Assembly (NCBI GenBank): GCA_903895005.1
Contig: CAITSH010000040.1
Span: 1 to 12,796, forward strand
DNA: 12,796 bases
Direction: 5' to 3'
DNA from: an uncultured Pseudomonadota bacterium
GTDB lineage: Bacteria; Pseudomonadota; Gammaproteobacteria; Burkholderiales; SG8-39
Within the stretch, counting starts at the first letter, position 1. Each line of letters opens with the position of its first letter. The translations under genes and the position numbers were made by a program. The notes beneath the pieces are model-generated. The model saw only the letters and a program-made list of their open reading frames with translations, made no database searches and was not told the DNA's origin. This document shows positions 6,936 to 12,796 of the stretch, one piece after another.

Positions 6936-7634
6936 TCAGGCCGCGACCGCCACCTGGTGCACCGTATGCAGGCGATGCAGCGTGATCTTGCGCACCTCGG
7001 CCTTGGCCACCTCGATATGCGAGCGCATCAACAGTGTCGCCGAATCGCTCTTGCGCTTGAGTATGGCGCGCAGGATTTGCGCGTGTTCACTGTAGGTCTG
7101 GCGGATGCGTTCCGGCATGGTGAACTCCAGGCGCCGGATGATGCGGATGCGCTCGGTGACATCATGAAATATGCGCGCCATCTCCGGGTTCCCCGCGGCG
7201 GCGACAAGGATTTCGTGGAACTGCTCGTCCATTTTCCCCACCGCGACGGCATCGGTCAGCCGCGCCTCGACCGGCACCAGCCACGCATCGCGCAGCACCT
7301 CGAGTGAGGGCACCGTTTCCATTTCGCACAGGTGGCGCACCGCGGCCAGTTCGATCACCGTGCGCACGTCGTAGAGGTTCTCGAAGTATTCGAAATTGAA
7401 CTGGCGCACGGTCCAGCCGCTGCGCGACAACACCTGTATGTAACCCTCGCGCTCGAGCTTGTAGAGCGCCTCGCGGATGGGTGTGCGTGACACGCCGAGC
7501 CGCAGCGCCAGTTCGTTCTCCGAAAAGCGCTGCCCCGGCATCAGCCTGAAGTTAAACAAATCATCCTTGATCGCCGCCAGCACAGATTCAGCAAGGCTGG
7601 CTTTTGCAGGCTGTCGTGATTTTACTTTTTTCAT
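6936..7634 (-). CDS. GntR-family regulator, FadR/FCD subfamily, divergent from atzF
   Basis: A 232-residue repressor/activator-type protein. The N-terminal winged helix-turn-helix has SENELALRLGVSRTPIREAL (38-57) followed by KLEREGYIQV (59-68). The C-terminal all-helical FCD ligand domain (about 85-215) contains Asp136, His140, His184 and His206, the spacing of the FCD metal-binding site that helps hold a carboxylate effector. The start at 7634 is preferred over an upstream in-frame ATG (15 codons longer) because AAGGA lies just upstream and the extra residues are basic and unlike the family. It is divergently transcribed from the allophanate hydrolase gene, so it probably controls that gene and itself. 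A candidate operator lies at 7806-7826. The effector is likely a small carboxylate, but this is not visible in the sequence. It converges with the permease gene (55-nt gap, no clear terminator). Confidence 0.9.
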   Translation of the reverse strand: MKKVKSRQPAKASLAESVLAAIKDDLFNFRLMPGQRFSENELALRLGVSRTPIREALYKLEREGYIQVLSRSGWTVRQFNFEYFENLYDVRTVIELAAVRHLCEMETVPSLEVLRDAWLVPVEARLTDAVAVGKMDEQFHEILVAAAGNPEMARIFHDVTERIRIIRRLEFTMPERIRQTYSEHAQILRAILKRKSDSATLLMRSHIEVAKAEVRKITLHRLHTVHQVAVAA

Positions 7635-7805
7635 ACGTCCTTTGGCACTGCACTTGTGCCGGCGGCGCACCTGCCGCACCGGTCGGGTGCGCCTCGTGCA
7701 ACGGCGGCCATTTCACGTTTTCCGCACACCTTGTGAGCCGAATCAGCGGCTTGGCGCGGTTCTCACGGCGATTTTCAGCGCGTGGCATATCCCTTGCTGC
7801 ATGGA

Positions 7806-7826
7806 GTATGCCAACTTGGATACCAG
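7806..7826. promoter_or_regulatory. Candidate operator for the divergent GntR/FCD regulator
   Basis: The block reads GTATGCCAACTTGGATACCAG. It contains two overlapping small palindromes: CCAA-c-TTGG (7811-7819) and TGG-ATA-CCA (7817-7825). GTAT and ATAC at the flanks (7806-7809, 7820-7823) are also complementary. FadR-subfamily regulators typically bind TnGTnnnACnA-like dyads. TTGGATACCAG has the right spacing but differs at symmetric positions. The site lies 66 nt before the atzF start, in the regulator-hydrolase spacer. Confidence 0.35.
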
Positions 7827-7891
7827 ATTCCGGACTCCGTCAGCACAACACGAAAAAACCGCATCGAGCATCACGAAGCGCAATACCCAAT

Positions 7892-9763
7892 ATGCCCTCC
7901 ACACCCCATCCCGACCATCCGCCCGCGGACATCAGCCTCGATCTGGCGTCCATTCGCAACGCCTTCGCTTCGGGCGCTTTGCTGCCCGCGGATCTGATCC
8001 GCACGCTCTACAGGCGCATCGCCGGGCATCCGGACAACCCGATCTGGATCCACCTGCTGCCGCTGGAAGCCGTACTGGCCCGCGCCGAGGCGCTGGCCAA
8101 GGATCACGCGCGCATGGGCGAGCTGCCGCTGTACGGCGTTCCCTTCGCGGTCAAGGACAACATCGACGTGGCCGGCCTGCCCACGACGGCCGGATGCCGC
8201 GCATTCACCAACATCGCCGAAGCAACCGCCCCCGTTGTCGCGCGCCTGCTCGCCGCCGGAGCCATCCTCATCGGCAAAACTAACCTCGATCAGTTCGCCA
8301 CCGGACTCGTCGGCGTGCGTTCCCCATGGGGCGCGGTGCAAAACGCGTTTGACCGCCGCTATGTTTCGGGCGGCTCGAGCTCCGGCTCGGCCGTTTCGGT
8401 TGCGCTGGCGCAGGTGAGTTTCTCGCTGGGTACCGACACCGCGGGTTCGGGCCGCGTGCCCGCCGCCTTCAACAACCTCGTCGGGCTCAAACCCACGCGC
8501 GGGCTGCTCTCCACGACCGGTGTGCTGCCCGCCTGCCGCTCGCTCGATTGCGTATCGGTGTTTGCGCTCAATTGCGCCGACGCCGCCACCGTGTTCGACA
8601 TAGCCAACGCAGACGATCCGGCCGACGCGTTTGTGCGCCGCGACCGCGACCCGGTGGGACTGCCCAGCGCCTCGTTTCGTTTCGGCGTACCCGACGAAGC
8701 CAGCATTGAATTCTTTGGCGACACGCAGGCGGCAAAACTGTTTGACGAGGCCGCCGCCAGGCTGCGCAGCCTGGGTGGAACGCCGGTCCCAGTCGACATG
8801 AAACCGTTTTACGCCGTCGCGCAGCTCTTGTACGACGGCCCCTGGGTGGCCGAACGCCATGCCGCCATTCGCACGTTCTTCGACACACAGCCGGAGGCGC
8901 TCCTGCCGGTCATCAACACCATCATCGGCAAGGCGGCGTCCTTCTCGGCGACCGACAGCTTTGAGGCAAGCTATGAAGTGGCGCGTCTGCGCCGCATGAC
9001 CGAACCGGTGTGGCGAGACATCGACGTGCTCGCCGTGCCCAGCGCACCGACCATTTACACGATCGCGGCGCTCGAAGCCGACCCGATCCGCCTCAACGCG
9101 CGTCTTGGCACCTATACCAATTTCGTCAACCTGCTCGATCTTGCCGCGCTCGCCCTGCCCTCGGGCATGCGCGCTGACGGACTGCCCTTTGGCATCACCC
9201 TCATCGCGCCGGCATGCACCGATCACGCGCTGCTTGCGCTCGGTCACCGCTTTCATGTGGCGACGAGCCTCACCATGGGCCGCGACGGTCACGCCATTCC
9301 GGCTGCGGCACCATCGCCTGCACAAAGCGCGACCGTACAGGTCGCGGTGGTCGGCGCGCACCTGTCCGGCCTGCCCCTCAATCACCAGCTCACCAGCCGC
9401 GACGCGCGATTACTCAAGCGCTGCCGCACCGCACCGGCCTACCGGCTGTTCGCGCTACCGGACAGCACGCCGCCCAAGCCCGGCATGGTGCGCACCCCGG
9501 CTAGCGCGACAGACGGCACCGCGATCGAGGTCGAAGTATGGGAAATGGCCGAGTCGAAATTCGGCGGCTTTGTCGCCGGCATCCCGGCGCCACTTGGCAT
9601 CGGCACACTCACCCTTGAGGACGGCAGCGAAGTGAAGGGCTTTGTCTGCGAGAACCACGTTCTTGCAAGCGCGCGCGACATCAGCGAATTCGGCGGCTGG
9701 CGCAACTATCTCGCCAGCCTGAAGGAGGCTGAAGGCAACGGCCTCGGGGCGGCGCGCGCATGA
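7892..9763 (+). CDS. atzF: Allophanate hydrolase (AtzF type)
   Basis: Allophanate hydrolase splits allophanate into ammonia and CO2, the last step of biuret/cyanurate or urea-carboxylase nitrogen pathways. From this ATG the protein is 623 residues (AtzF about 605). The amidase-signature domain has the Ser-cisSer-Lys triad: Lys88 in VKDN, Ser162 in GGSSSGSA and nucleophile Ser186 in GTDTAGSGR. They correspond to Lys91/Ser165/Ser189 of Pseudomonas AtzF as I recall. The C-terminal domain (about 482-606) has [33 protein letters not shown] and IPAPLGIG, which separates true allophanate hydrolases from generic amidases. Upstream in-frame ATGs at 7604 and 7808 would add unconserved residues, and 7808 overlaps the candidate operator. 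The ribosome site is weak for all starts. The tail after FGGWRNYL adds about 17 residues. No urea carboxylase or biuret hydrolase is in view. Confidence 0.93.
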   Translation: MPSTPHPDHPPADISLDLASIRNAFASGALLPADLIRTLYRRIAGHPDNPIWIHLLPLEAVLARAEALAKDHARMGELPLYGVPFAVKDNIDVAGLPTTAGCRAFTNIAEATAPVVARLLAAGAILIGKTNLDQFATGLVGVRSPWGAVQNAFDRRYVSGGSSSGSAVSVALAQVSFSLGTDTAGSGRVPAAFNNLVGLKPTRGLLSTTGVLPACRSLDCVSVFALNCADAATVFDIANADDPADAFVRRDRDPVGLPSASFRFGVPDEASIEFFGDTQAAKLFDEAAARLRSLGGTPVPVDMKPFYAVAQLLYDGPWVAERHAAIRTFFDTQPEALLPVINTIIGKAASFSATDSFEASYEVARLRRMTEPVWRDIDVLAVPSAPTIYTIAALEADPIRLNARLGTYTNFVNLLDLAALALPSGMRADGLPFGITLIAPACTDHALLALGHRFHVATSLTMGRDGHAIPAAAPSPAQSATVQVAVVGAHLSGLPLNHQLTSRDARLLKRCRTAPAYRLFALPDSTPPKPGMVRTPASATDGTAIEVEVWEMAESKFGGFVAGIPAPLGIGTLTLEDGSEVKGFVCENHVLASARDISEFGGWRNYLASLKEAEGNGLGAARA

Positions 9764-9841
9764 GACCTCGCCCAGACCGTAAAAAAGAATTCCGCCCAGT
9801 GGGCCGAGATCCTGCGCATCACCGGCGCGAAGGCCGACTGA
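9764..9841 (+). pseudogene. Remnant of a Bug/TctC-type periplasmic receptor C-terminus
   Basis: The frame that ends at TGA 9839-9841 encodes 25 residues ending NSAQWAEILRITGAKAD. This resembles the extreme C-terminus of tripartite tricarboxylate receptor (Bug) proteins, which often end in a helix with the pattern K-W-x-x-(V/I)-(V/I/L)-x-x-(S/T/A)-G-x-K. No start, signal peptide or upstream body exists: the fragment follows directly, in the same frame, after the TGA of atzF (9761-9763). I read it as the last piece of a lost receptor gene joined to the end of atzF by a deletion or insertion. The match is short and from memory; chance is the alternative. Confidence 0.45.
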
Positions 9842-9893
9842 AGTGATTCGTTAACCGCACTGCCCGTATTTTTTGAATTAACCAGGAGACACC

Positions 9894-11513
9894 ATGAAAC
9901 GTCGTGAATTCTTGCAGTCCACCGCCGCCGTCGCGGCTTCGTTTGCCGGCACCACCATGATCCCGCTAGAGGCACTGGCGCAAAGTGATCGGCGCAAGGA
10001 ATTGCTGATCGTTGCCAACGAAACGGGCCCCAACTCGCTCGACATCCACACAGTCGGCGCCAACCGCCCGGCCTACGGCGTGTCCTGGATCTGTTACGAC
10101 CGCCTGATGACCTTCGGCACCAAGAAGCTGCCGAACGGCCAGCTCACCTACGATTACACCAAGCTCGAACCGGAACTCGCCGAGTCCTGGGCCATTGCCA
10201 AGGACGGCATGTCGGTCACCTTCAAGCTGCGCAAGAACGCCAAGTTCCACGACGGCACGCCCGTAACCGCCAAAGACGTCAAGTGGTCCTTTGACCGCAT
10301 GGTCACCGTGGGGGGATTCCCGACCTTCCAGATGAAAGCCGGTTCCATCGAAAAACCCGAGCAGTTCTCAGTCATCGACGACTACACCTTCAAGGTCGAC
10401 TTCATCCGCAAGGACAAGCTCGCCATGGTCGACCTCGCCGTACCGGTGCCGTGCATTTACAACTCAGAACTGGTGAAAAAGCACGTCACCGAAAAAGATC
10501 CCTGGGGCCTTGACTGGACCAAGACCAATGAAGCCGGTGGCGGCGCCTACAAGGTCGAGTCCTGGAAGCCCGGCCAGGAAATCATCTACGCCCGTTACGA
10601 CGACTGGAAGAGCGGCGCGATCCCCAAGCTCAAGCGCATTGTGCAGCGCGAAATCCCGTCCGCGGGCAACCGCCGCGCGCTGCTGGAAAAGGGCGACATC
10701 GACATGACCTATGAAATGCCGCCCAAGGACTTCCTCGAGATGTCCCAGGAAAAGGGCAACGTCAAGGTGGTCAGCACCCCGATCGAAAACGCGCTGTGGT
10801 ACCTCGGCATGAACGCGGCCACCGGCCCCTTTGCCAATCCCAAGGTGCGCCAGGCCGTGGCCTATGCCGTGCCCTACGACAAGATCATGGATTCGGCCTT
10901 TTACAAACGCTCGACCAAGATGTGGGGCGGCCCCGCCAAGGCGGCCAAGGCCGAATGGCCCATCCCGCACGGGTACAACGTCAACATCGACAAGGCCAAG
11001 GCCCTGATGAAGGAAGCGGGCATGGAAGCGGGCTTCGAAACCACCCTTTCCTTCGATCTGGGTGGCGCTACCGTCTCCGAGCCCGCCTGCCTGCTGATCC
11101 AGGAATCGCTGGCACAGATAGGCATCAAGGTGACCATCAACAAGATCCCGGGCGCCAACTGGCGCGCCGCGCTGCTCAAGAAGGACATGCCGCTGATCCT
11201 CAACCGCTTCGGCGGCTGGCTCAATTACCCGGAGTATTTTTTCTTCTGGTGCTACCACTCGCAGGATGCGGTCTTCAACACCATGTCCTACAAGAACACC
11301 GAGATGGACAAGCTGATCGAGGCCGCACGCTTCGAAACCGACAAGAAAAAATACGAGGCCGAGGTGAAAGGCTTCATCGACATGGCCTTTGCCGACATCC
11401 CGCGTGTGCCGCTCGGACAGCCCAACATGGATGTGGCAATGCAAAAATCGATACAGGGCTACCGCTACTGGTTCCATCTGCAGCCCGACTACCGCAACCT
11501 GTCCAAGGCCTGA
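9894..11513 (+). CDS. ABC transporter periplasmic substrate-binding protein, family 5 (peptide/nickel/opine type), Tat-exported
   Basis: A 539-residue extracytoplasmic binding protein that captures a substrate for the permeases encoded next. The N-terminus MKRREFLQ carries a twin-arginine Tat motif, then a hydrophobic stretch to about 27 and a likely cleavage after ALA (27-29). The mature protein has the SBP_bac_5 signature LAESWAIAKDGMSVTFKLRK (95-114) and FHDGTPVTAKDVKWSFDR (118-135). Later landmarks include NPKVRQAVAYAV and the C-terminal RVPLGQPN. A strong AGGAG ribosome site 5 nt before the ATG supports the start. Family 5 proteins bind peptides but also many non-peptide ligands, so the substrate cannot be read from the sequence. 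The position behind allophanate hydrolase favours an amide- or urea-containing compound (inference). A 29-nt gap leads to the permease. Confidence 0.93.
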   Translation: MKRREFLQSTAAVAASFAGTTMIPLEALAQSDRRKELLIVANETGPNSLDIHTVGANRPAYGVSWICYDRLMTFGTKKLPNGQLTYDYTKLEPELAESWAIAKDGMSVTFKLRKNAKFHDGTPVTAKDVKWSFDRMVTVGGFPTFQMKAGSIEKPEQFSVIDDYTFKVDFIRKDKLAMVDLAVPVPCIYNSELVKKHVTEKDPWGLDWTKTNEAGGGAYKVESWKPGQEIIYARYDDWKSGAIPKLKRIVQREIPSAGNRRALLEKGDIDMTYEMPPKDFLEMSQEKGNVKVVSTPIENALWYLGMNAATGPFANPKVRQAVAYAVPYDKIMDSAFYKRSTKMWGGPAKAAKAEWPIPHGYNVNIDKAKALMKEAGMEAGFETTLSFDLGGATVSEPACLLIQESLAQIGIKVTINKIPGANWRAALLKKDMPLILNRFGGWLNYPEYFFFWCYHSQDAVFNTMSYKNTEMDKLIEAARFETDKKKYEAEVKGFIDMAFADIPRVPLGQPNMDVAMQKSIQGYRYWFHLQPDYRNLSKA

Positions 11514-11542
11514 TTCAAGCCTGACACGCCCGGGCCACTGTC

Positions 11543-12556
11543 ATGCTCAAGCTCATTCTCAGCCGCCTCGCCGGTGCCATTCCGAACATCATCGGCGTGG
11601 TCATCGTCACCTTCCTGTTGACGCGGGCGCTGCCGGGCGATCCGGCGGCGTTTTTCGCTGGGCCCGCGGCGACCAAGGAGGCGATCGAGGAGGTCCGCAA
11701 ATCGCTTGGCCTGGACCAGAGCATGATCGTGCAGTTCGGACACTATGTGCGCGACCTCGGCCAGGGCAAGCTCGGCAACTCGCTCTCCACCGGCCAGCCG
11801 GTGGTGACCGAGTTGGTGACGCGCCTCCCGGCGTCACTCGAGCTGACACTGGCCGGGCTGTTGTTCGCGGCGGTGGTCGCGATTCCGCTGGGCATTCTTG
11901 CGGCAACCCGGCCCGGCTCCTGGATAGACCATCTGTGCCGCGTGATCGCCACCGCCGGCGTGTCGCTGCCGACTTTTTTCACCGGCCTGCTGCTCGCCTA
12001 TATTTTTTACTTCAAACTCGGCGTCGCCCCCTCACCGATAGGGCGCCTCGACCCGACCTTCACCGCGCCGCCGACCGTCACCGGCTTTTACCTCGTCGAC
12101 AGCCTGCTAGACGGCGACTTCGAACTGTTTTTTGGCGCAGCCAAGCAGCTGATACTGCCGGCGGTCACCCTGGGCCTGTTCGTGATGGCGCCCCTCGCGC
12201 GCATGACGCGCGCCTCCATGCTCGGCGTGCTGTCCTCTGACTTCGTGCGCACCGCGCGCGCGAGCGGACTATCGGGCACTACGGTGCTGTTCACCTACGC
12301 CTTTCGCAACGCGCTGCTGCCGGTGGTCACCACCATGGGCATGGTGTTCTCCTTCCTGCTCGGCTCCAATGTGCTGGTGGAGAAGGTCTTTGCGTGGCCG
12401 GGCATAGGCTCCTATGCCATCGAGGCGCTGGTGTCCTCCGATTACGCGCCGGTGCAGGGCTTTGTGCTTGCCATGGCGCTGCTCTATGTCCTGCTAAACC
12501 TGTCGATCGACATCCTCTACGGTGTGATCGACCCGCGTGTTGGATTGGAAGCATGA
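11543..12556 (+). CDS. ABC transporter permease, DppB/OppB type
   Basis: The first of two inner-membrane subunits that form the channel for the family 5 binding protein. The protein is 337 residues. The N-terminal helix (about 9-28) and LTRALPGDPAAFF (26-38) are typical of DppB/OppB, followed by GLDQSMIVQFGHYV and the GNSLSTGQPV loop (78-87). The cytoplasmic coupling (EAA) motif is FVRTARASGLSGTTVLFTYA (234-253) followed by FRNALLPV (254-261). FAWPGIGSYAIEAL (283-296) and the IDPRVG ending (329-334) complete the pattern. About six membrane helices are expected. The ribosome site is poor, which suggests translational coupling to the binding-protein gene. Its TGA overlaps the ATG of the next permease (ATGA). 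Confidence 0.95.
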   Translation: MLKLILSRLAGAIPNIIGVVIVTFLLTRALPGDPAAFFAGPAATKEAIEEVRKSLGLDQSMIVQFGHYVRDLGQGKLGNSLSTGQPVVTELVTRLPASLELTLAGLLFAAVVAIPLGILAATRPGSWIDHLCRVIATAGVSLPTFFTGLLLAYIFYFKLGVAPSPIGRLDPTFTAPPTVTGFYLVDSLLDGDFELFFGAAKQLILPAVTLGLFVMAPLARMTRASMLGVLSSDFVRTARASGLSGTTVLFTYAFRNALLPVVTTMGMVFSFLLGSNVLVEKVFAWPGIGSYAIEALVSSDYAPVQGFVLAMALLYVLLNLSIDILYGVIDPRVGLEA

Positions 12557-12796
12557 GCGCCACCGGCAGCATGGGCACCCTAAAACACGTCAAATACGTG
12601 CTCGGTGAAAATCCCGTCACCGCCTTCGCCTTCGCGCTGTTTTTCGCCTTTGCAATCATGGCTCTCATCGGGCCATCGATCGCGCCATTTGATCCGCTTG
12701 CCAGCAACACCGCCATCGCCATGCAACCGCCCTCTGCGGCGCACTGGTTCGGCACCGACCACCTGGGCCGCGACATCCTGTCGCGCATCATCGTCG
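12553..12796 (+). CDS. ABC transporter permease, DppC/OppC type, 5' part (cut by window edge)
   Basis: The second permease starts at an ATG that overlaps the stop of the DppB-type gene (ATGA), a sign of translational coupling. The 81 visible codons contain a first membrane helix (about residues 22-43, Ala/Phe-rich), then IAPFDPLA (47-54), and the family hallmark HWFGTDHLGRDILSRII (64-80) characteristic of DppC/OppC proteins just before their second helix. The frame is open to the window end. The ATPase subunits of the transporter would be expected further right but are not visible. Confidence 0.93.
   Translation, partial: MSATGSMGTLKHVKYVLGENPVTAFAFALFFAFAIMALIGPSIAPFDPLASNTAIAMQPPSAAHWFGTDHLGRDILSRIIV

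Noticed and set aside
7604..7891. Longer N-terminus for allophanate hydrolase (starts at 7604 or 7808)
   Set aside because: The extra residues are unlike AtzF proteins, the earliest start overlaps the GntR coding region, and 7808 lies in the candidate operator with a ribosome site too close to the ATG.
7871..9385. Minus-strand 504-codon open frame opposite atzF
   Set aside because: The product is a shadow with no recognisable motif; the amidase and AtzF C-terminal motifs are on the plus strand.
10464..11477. Minus-strand 337-codon open frame opposite the substrate-binding protein gene
   Set aside because: It is antisense to a clear family 5 binding protein and has a His/Val/Gly-rich composition typical of shadow frames.

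Overview
The window looks like chromosome of a GC-rich betaproteobacterium, probably Burkholderiales. This is inferred from the strongly G/C-biased third codon positions and the kinds of genes present (RecG, UbiA, RidA, a Bug-receptor remnant, a GntR/FCD regulator with an ABC transporter). I could not run a search, so the assignment is from memory of families.

Left block (1-4561, minus strand). The window opens inside the 5' end of an IS30-type insertion sequence: the first 14 transposase codons, a Shine-Dalgarno, and a candidate terminal repeat ending near 142. Next, read leftwards from 4561, come ridA, recG, ubiA and a short-chain dehydrogenase-like gene, with gaps of 62, 97 and 19 nt. They look like one transcriptional direction and perhaps one operon: imine/enamine detoxification, replication-fork repair, ubiquinone biosynthesis, and an SDR-fold protein. 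The SDR keeps the NAD(P)-binding motifs but has lost the Ser/Tyr/Lys catalytic residues.

Middle (4562-6880, plus strand). A 357-nt divergent spacer holds a perfect hairpin, a lone TATAAT and five degenerate 9-bp direct repeats. It precedes a 653-residue APC-superfamily permease. Its motifs and cytosolic C-terminal domain match the KimA (YdaO) potassium-transporter group better than ordinary amino-acid permeases.

Right block (6936-12796). A GntR/FCD regulator (minus strand) is divergent from a full-length allophanate hydrolase (AtzF type: amidase domain plus the AtzF-specific C-terminal domain). Behind it run a Tat-exported family 5 substrate-binding protein, a DppB-type permease and the start of a DppC-type permease, which runs off the window. 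The simplest reading is a regulated uptake-and-degradation locus for a nitrogen-rich amide/ureide compound (biuret-like, allophanate-yielding). The actual substrate is not shown by the sequence, and the upstream hydrolase that would make allophanate is not in the window. Between atzF and the binding protein lies a 25-codon fragment resembling the C-terminus of a Bug/TctC receptor, in frame with atzF after its stop. It suggests that a different transport gene once occupied this position.

I see no CRISPR array, tRNA or rRNA. The most unusual items are the catalytically stripped SDR, the Bug-tail remnant, the KimA-like permease with its repeat-bearing leader, and the atzF/ABC locus with a candidate operator.
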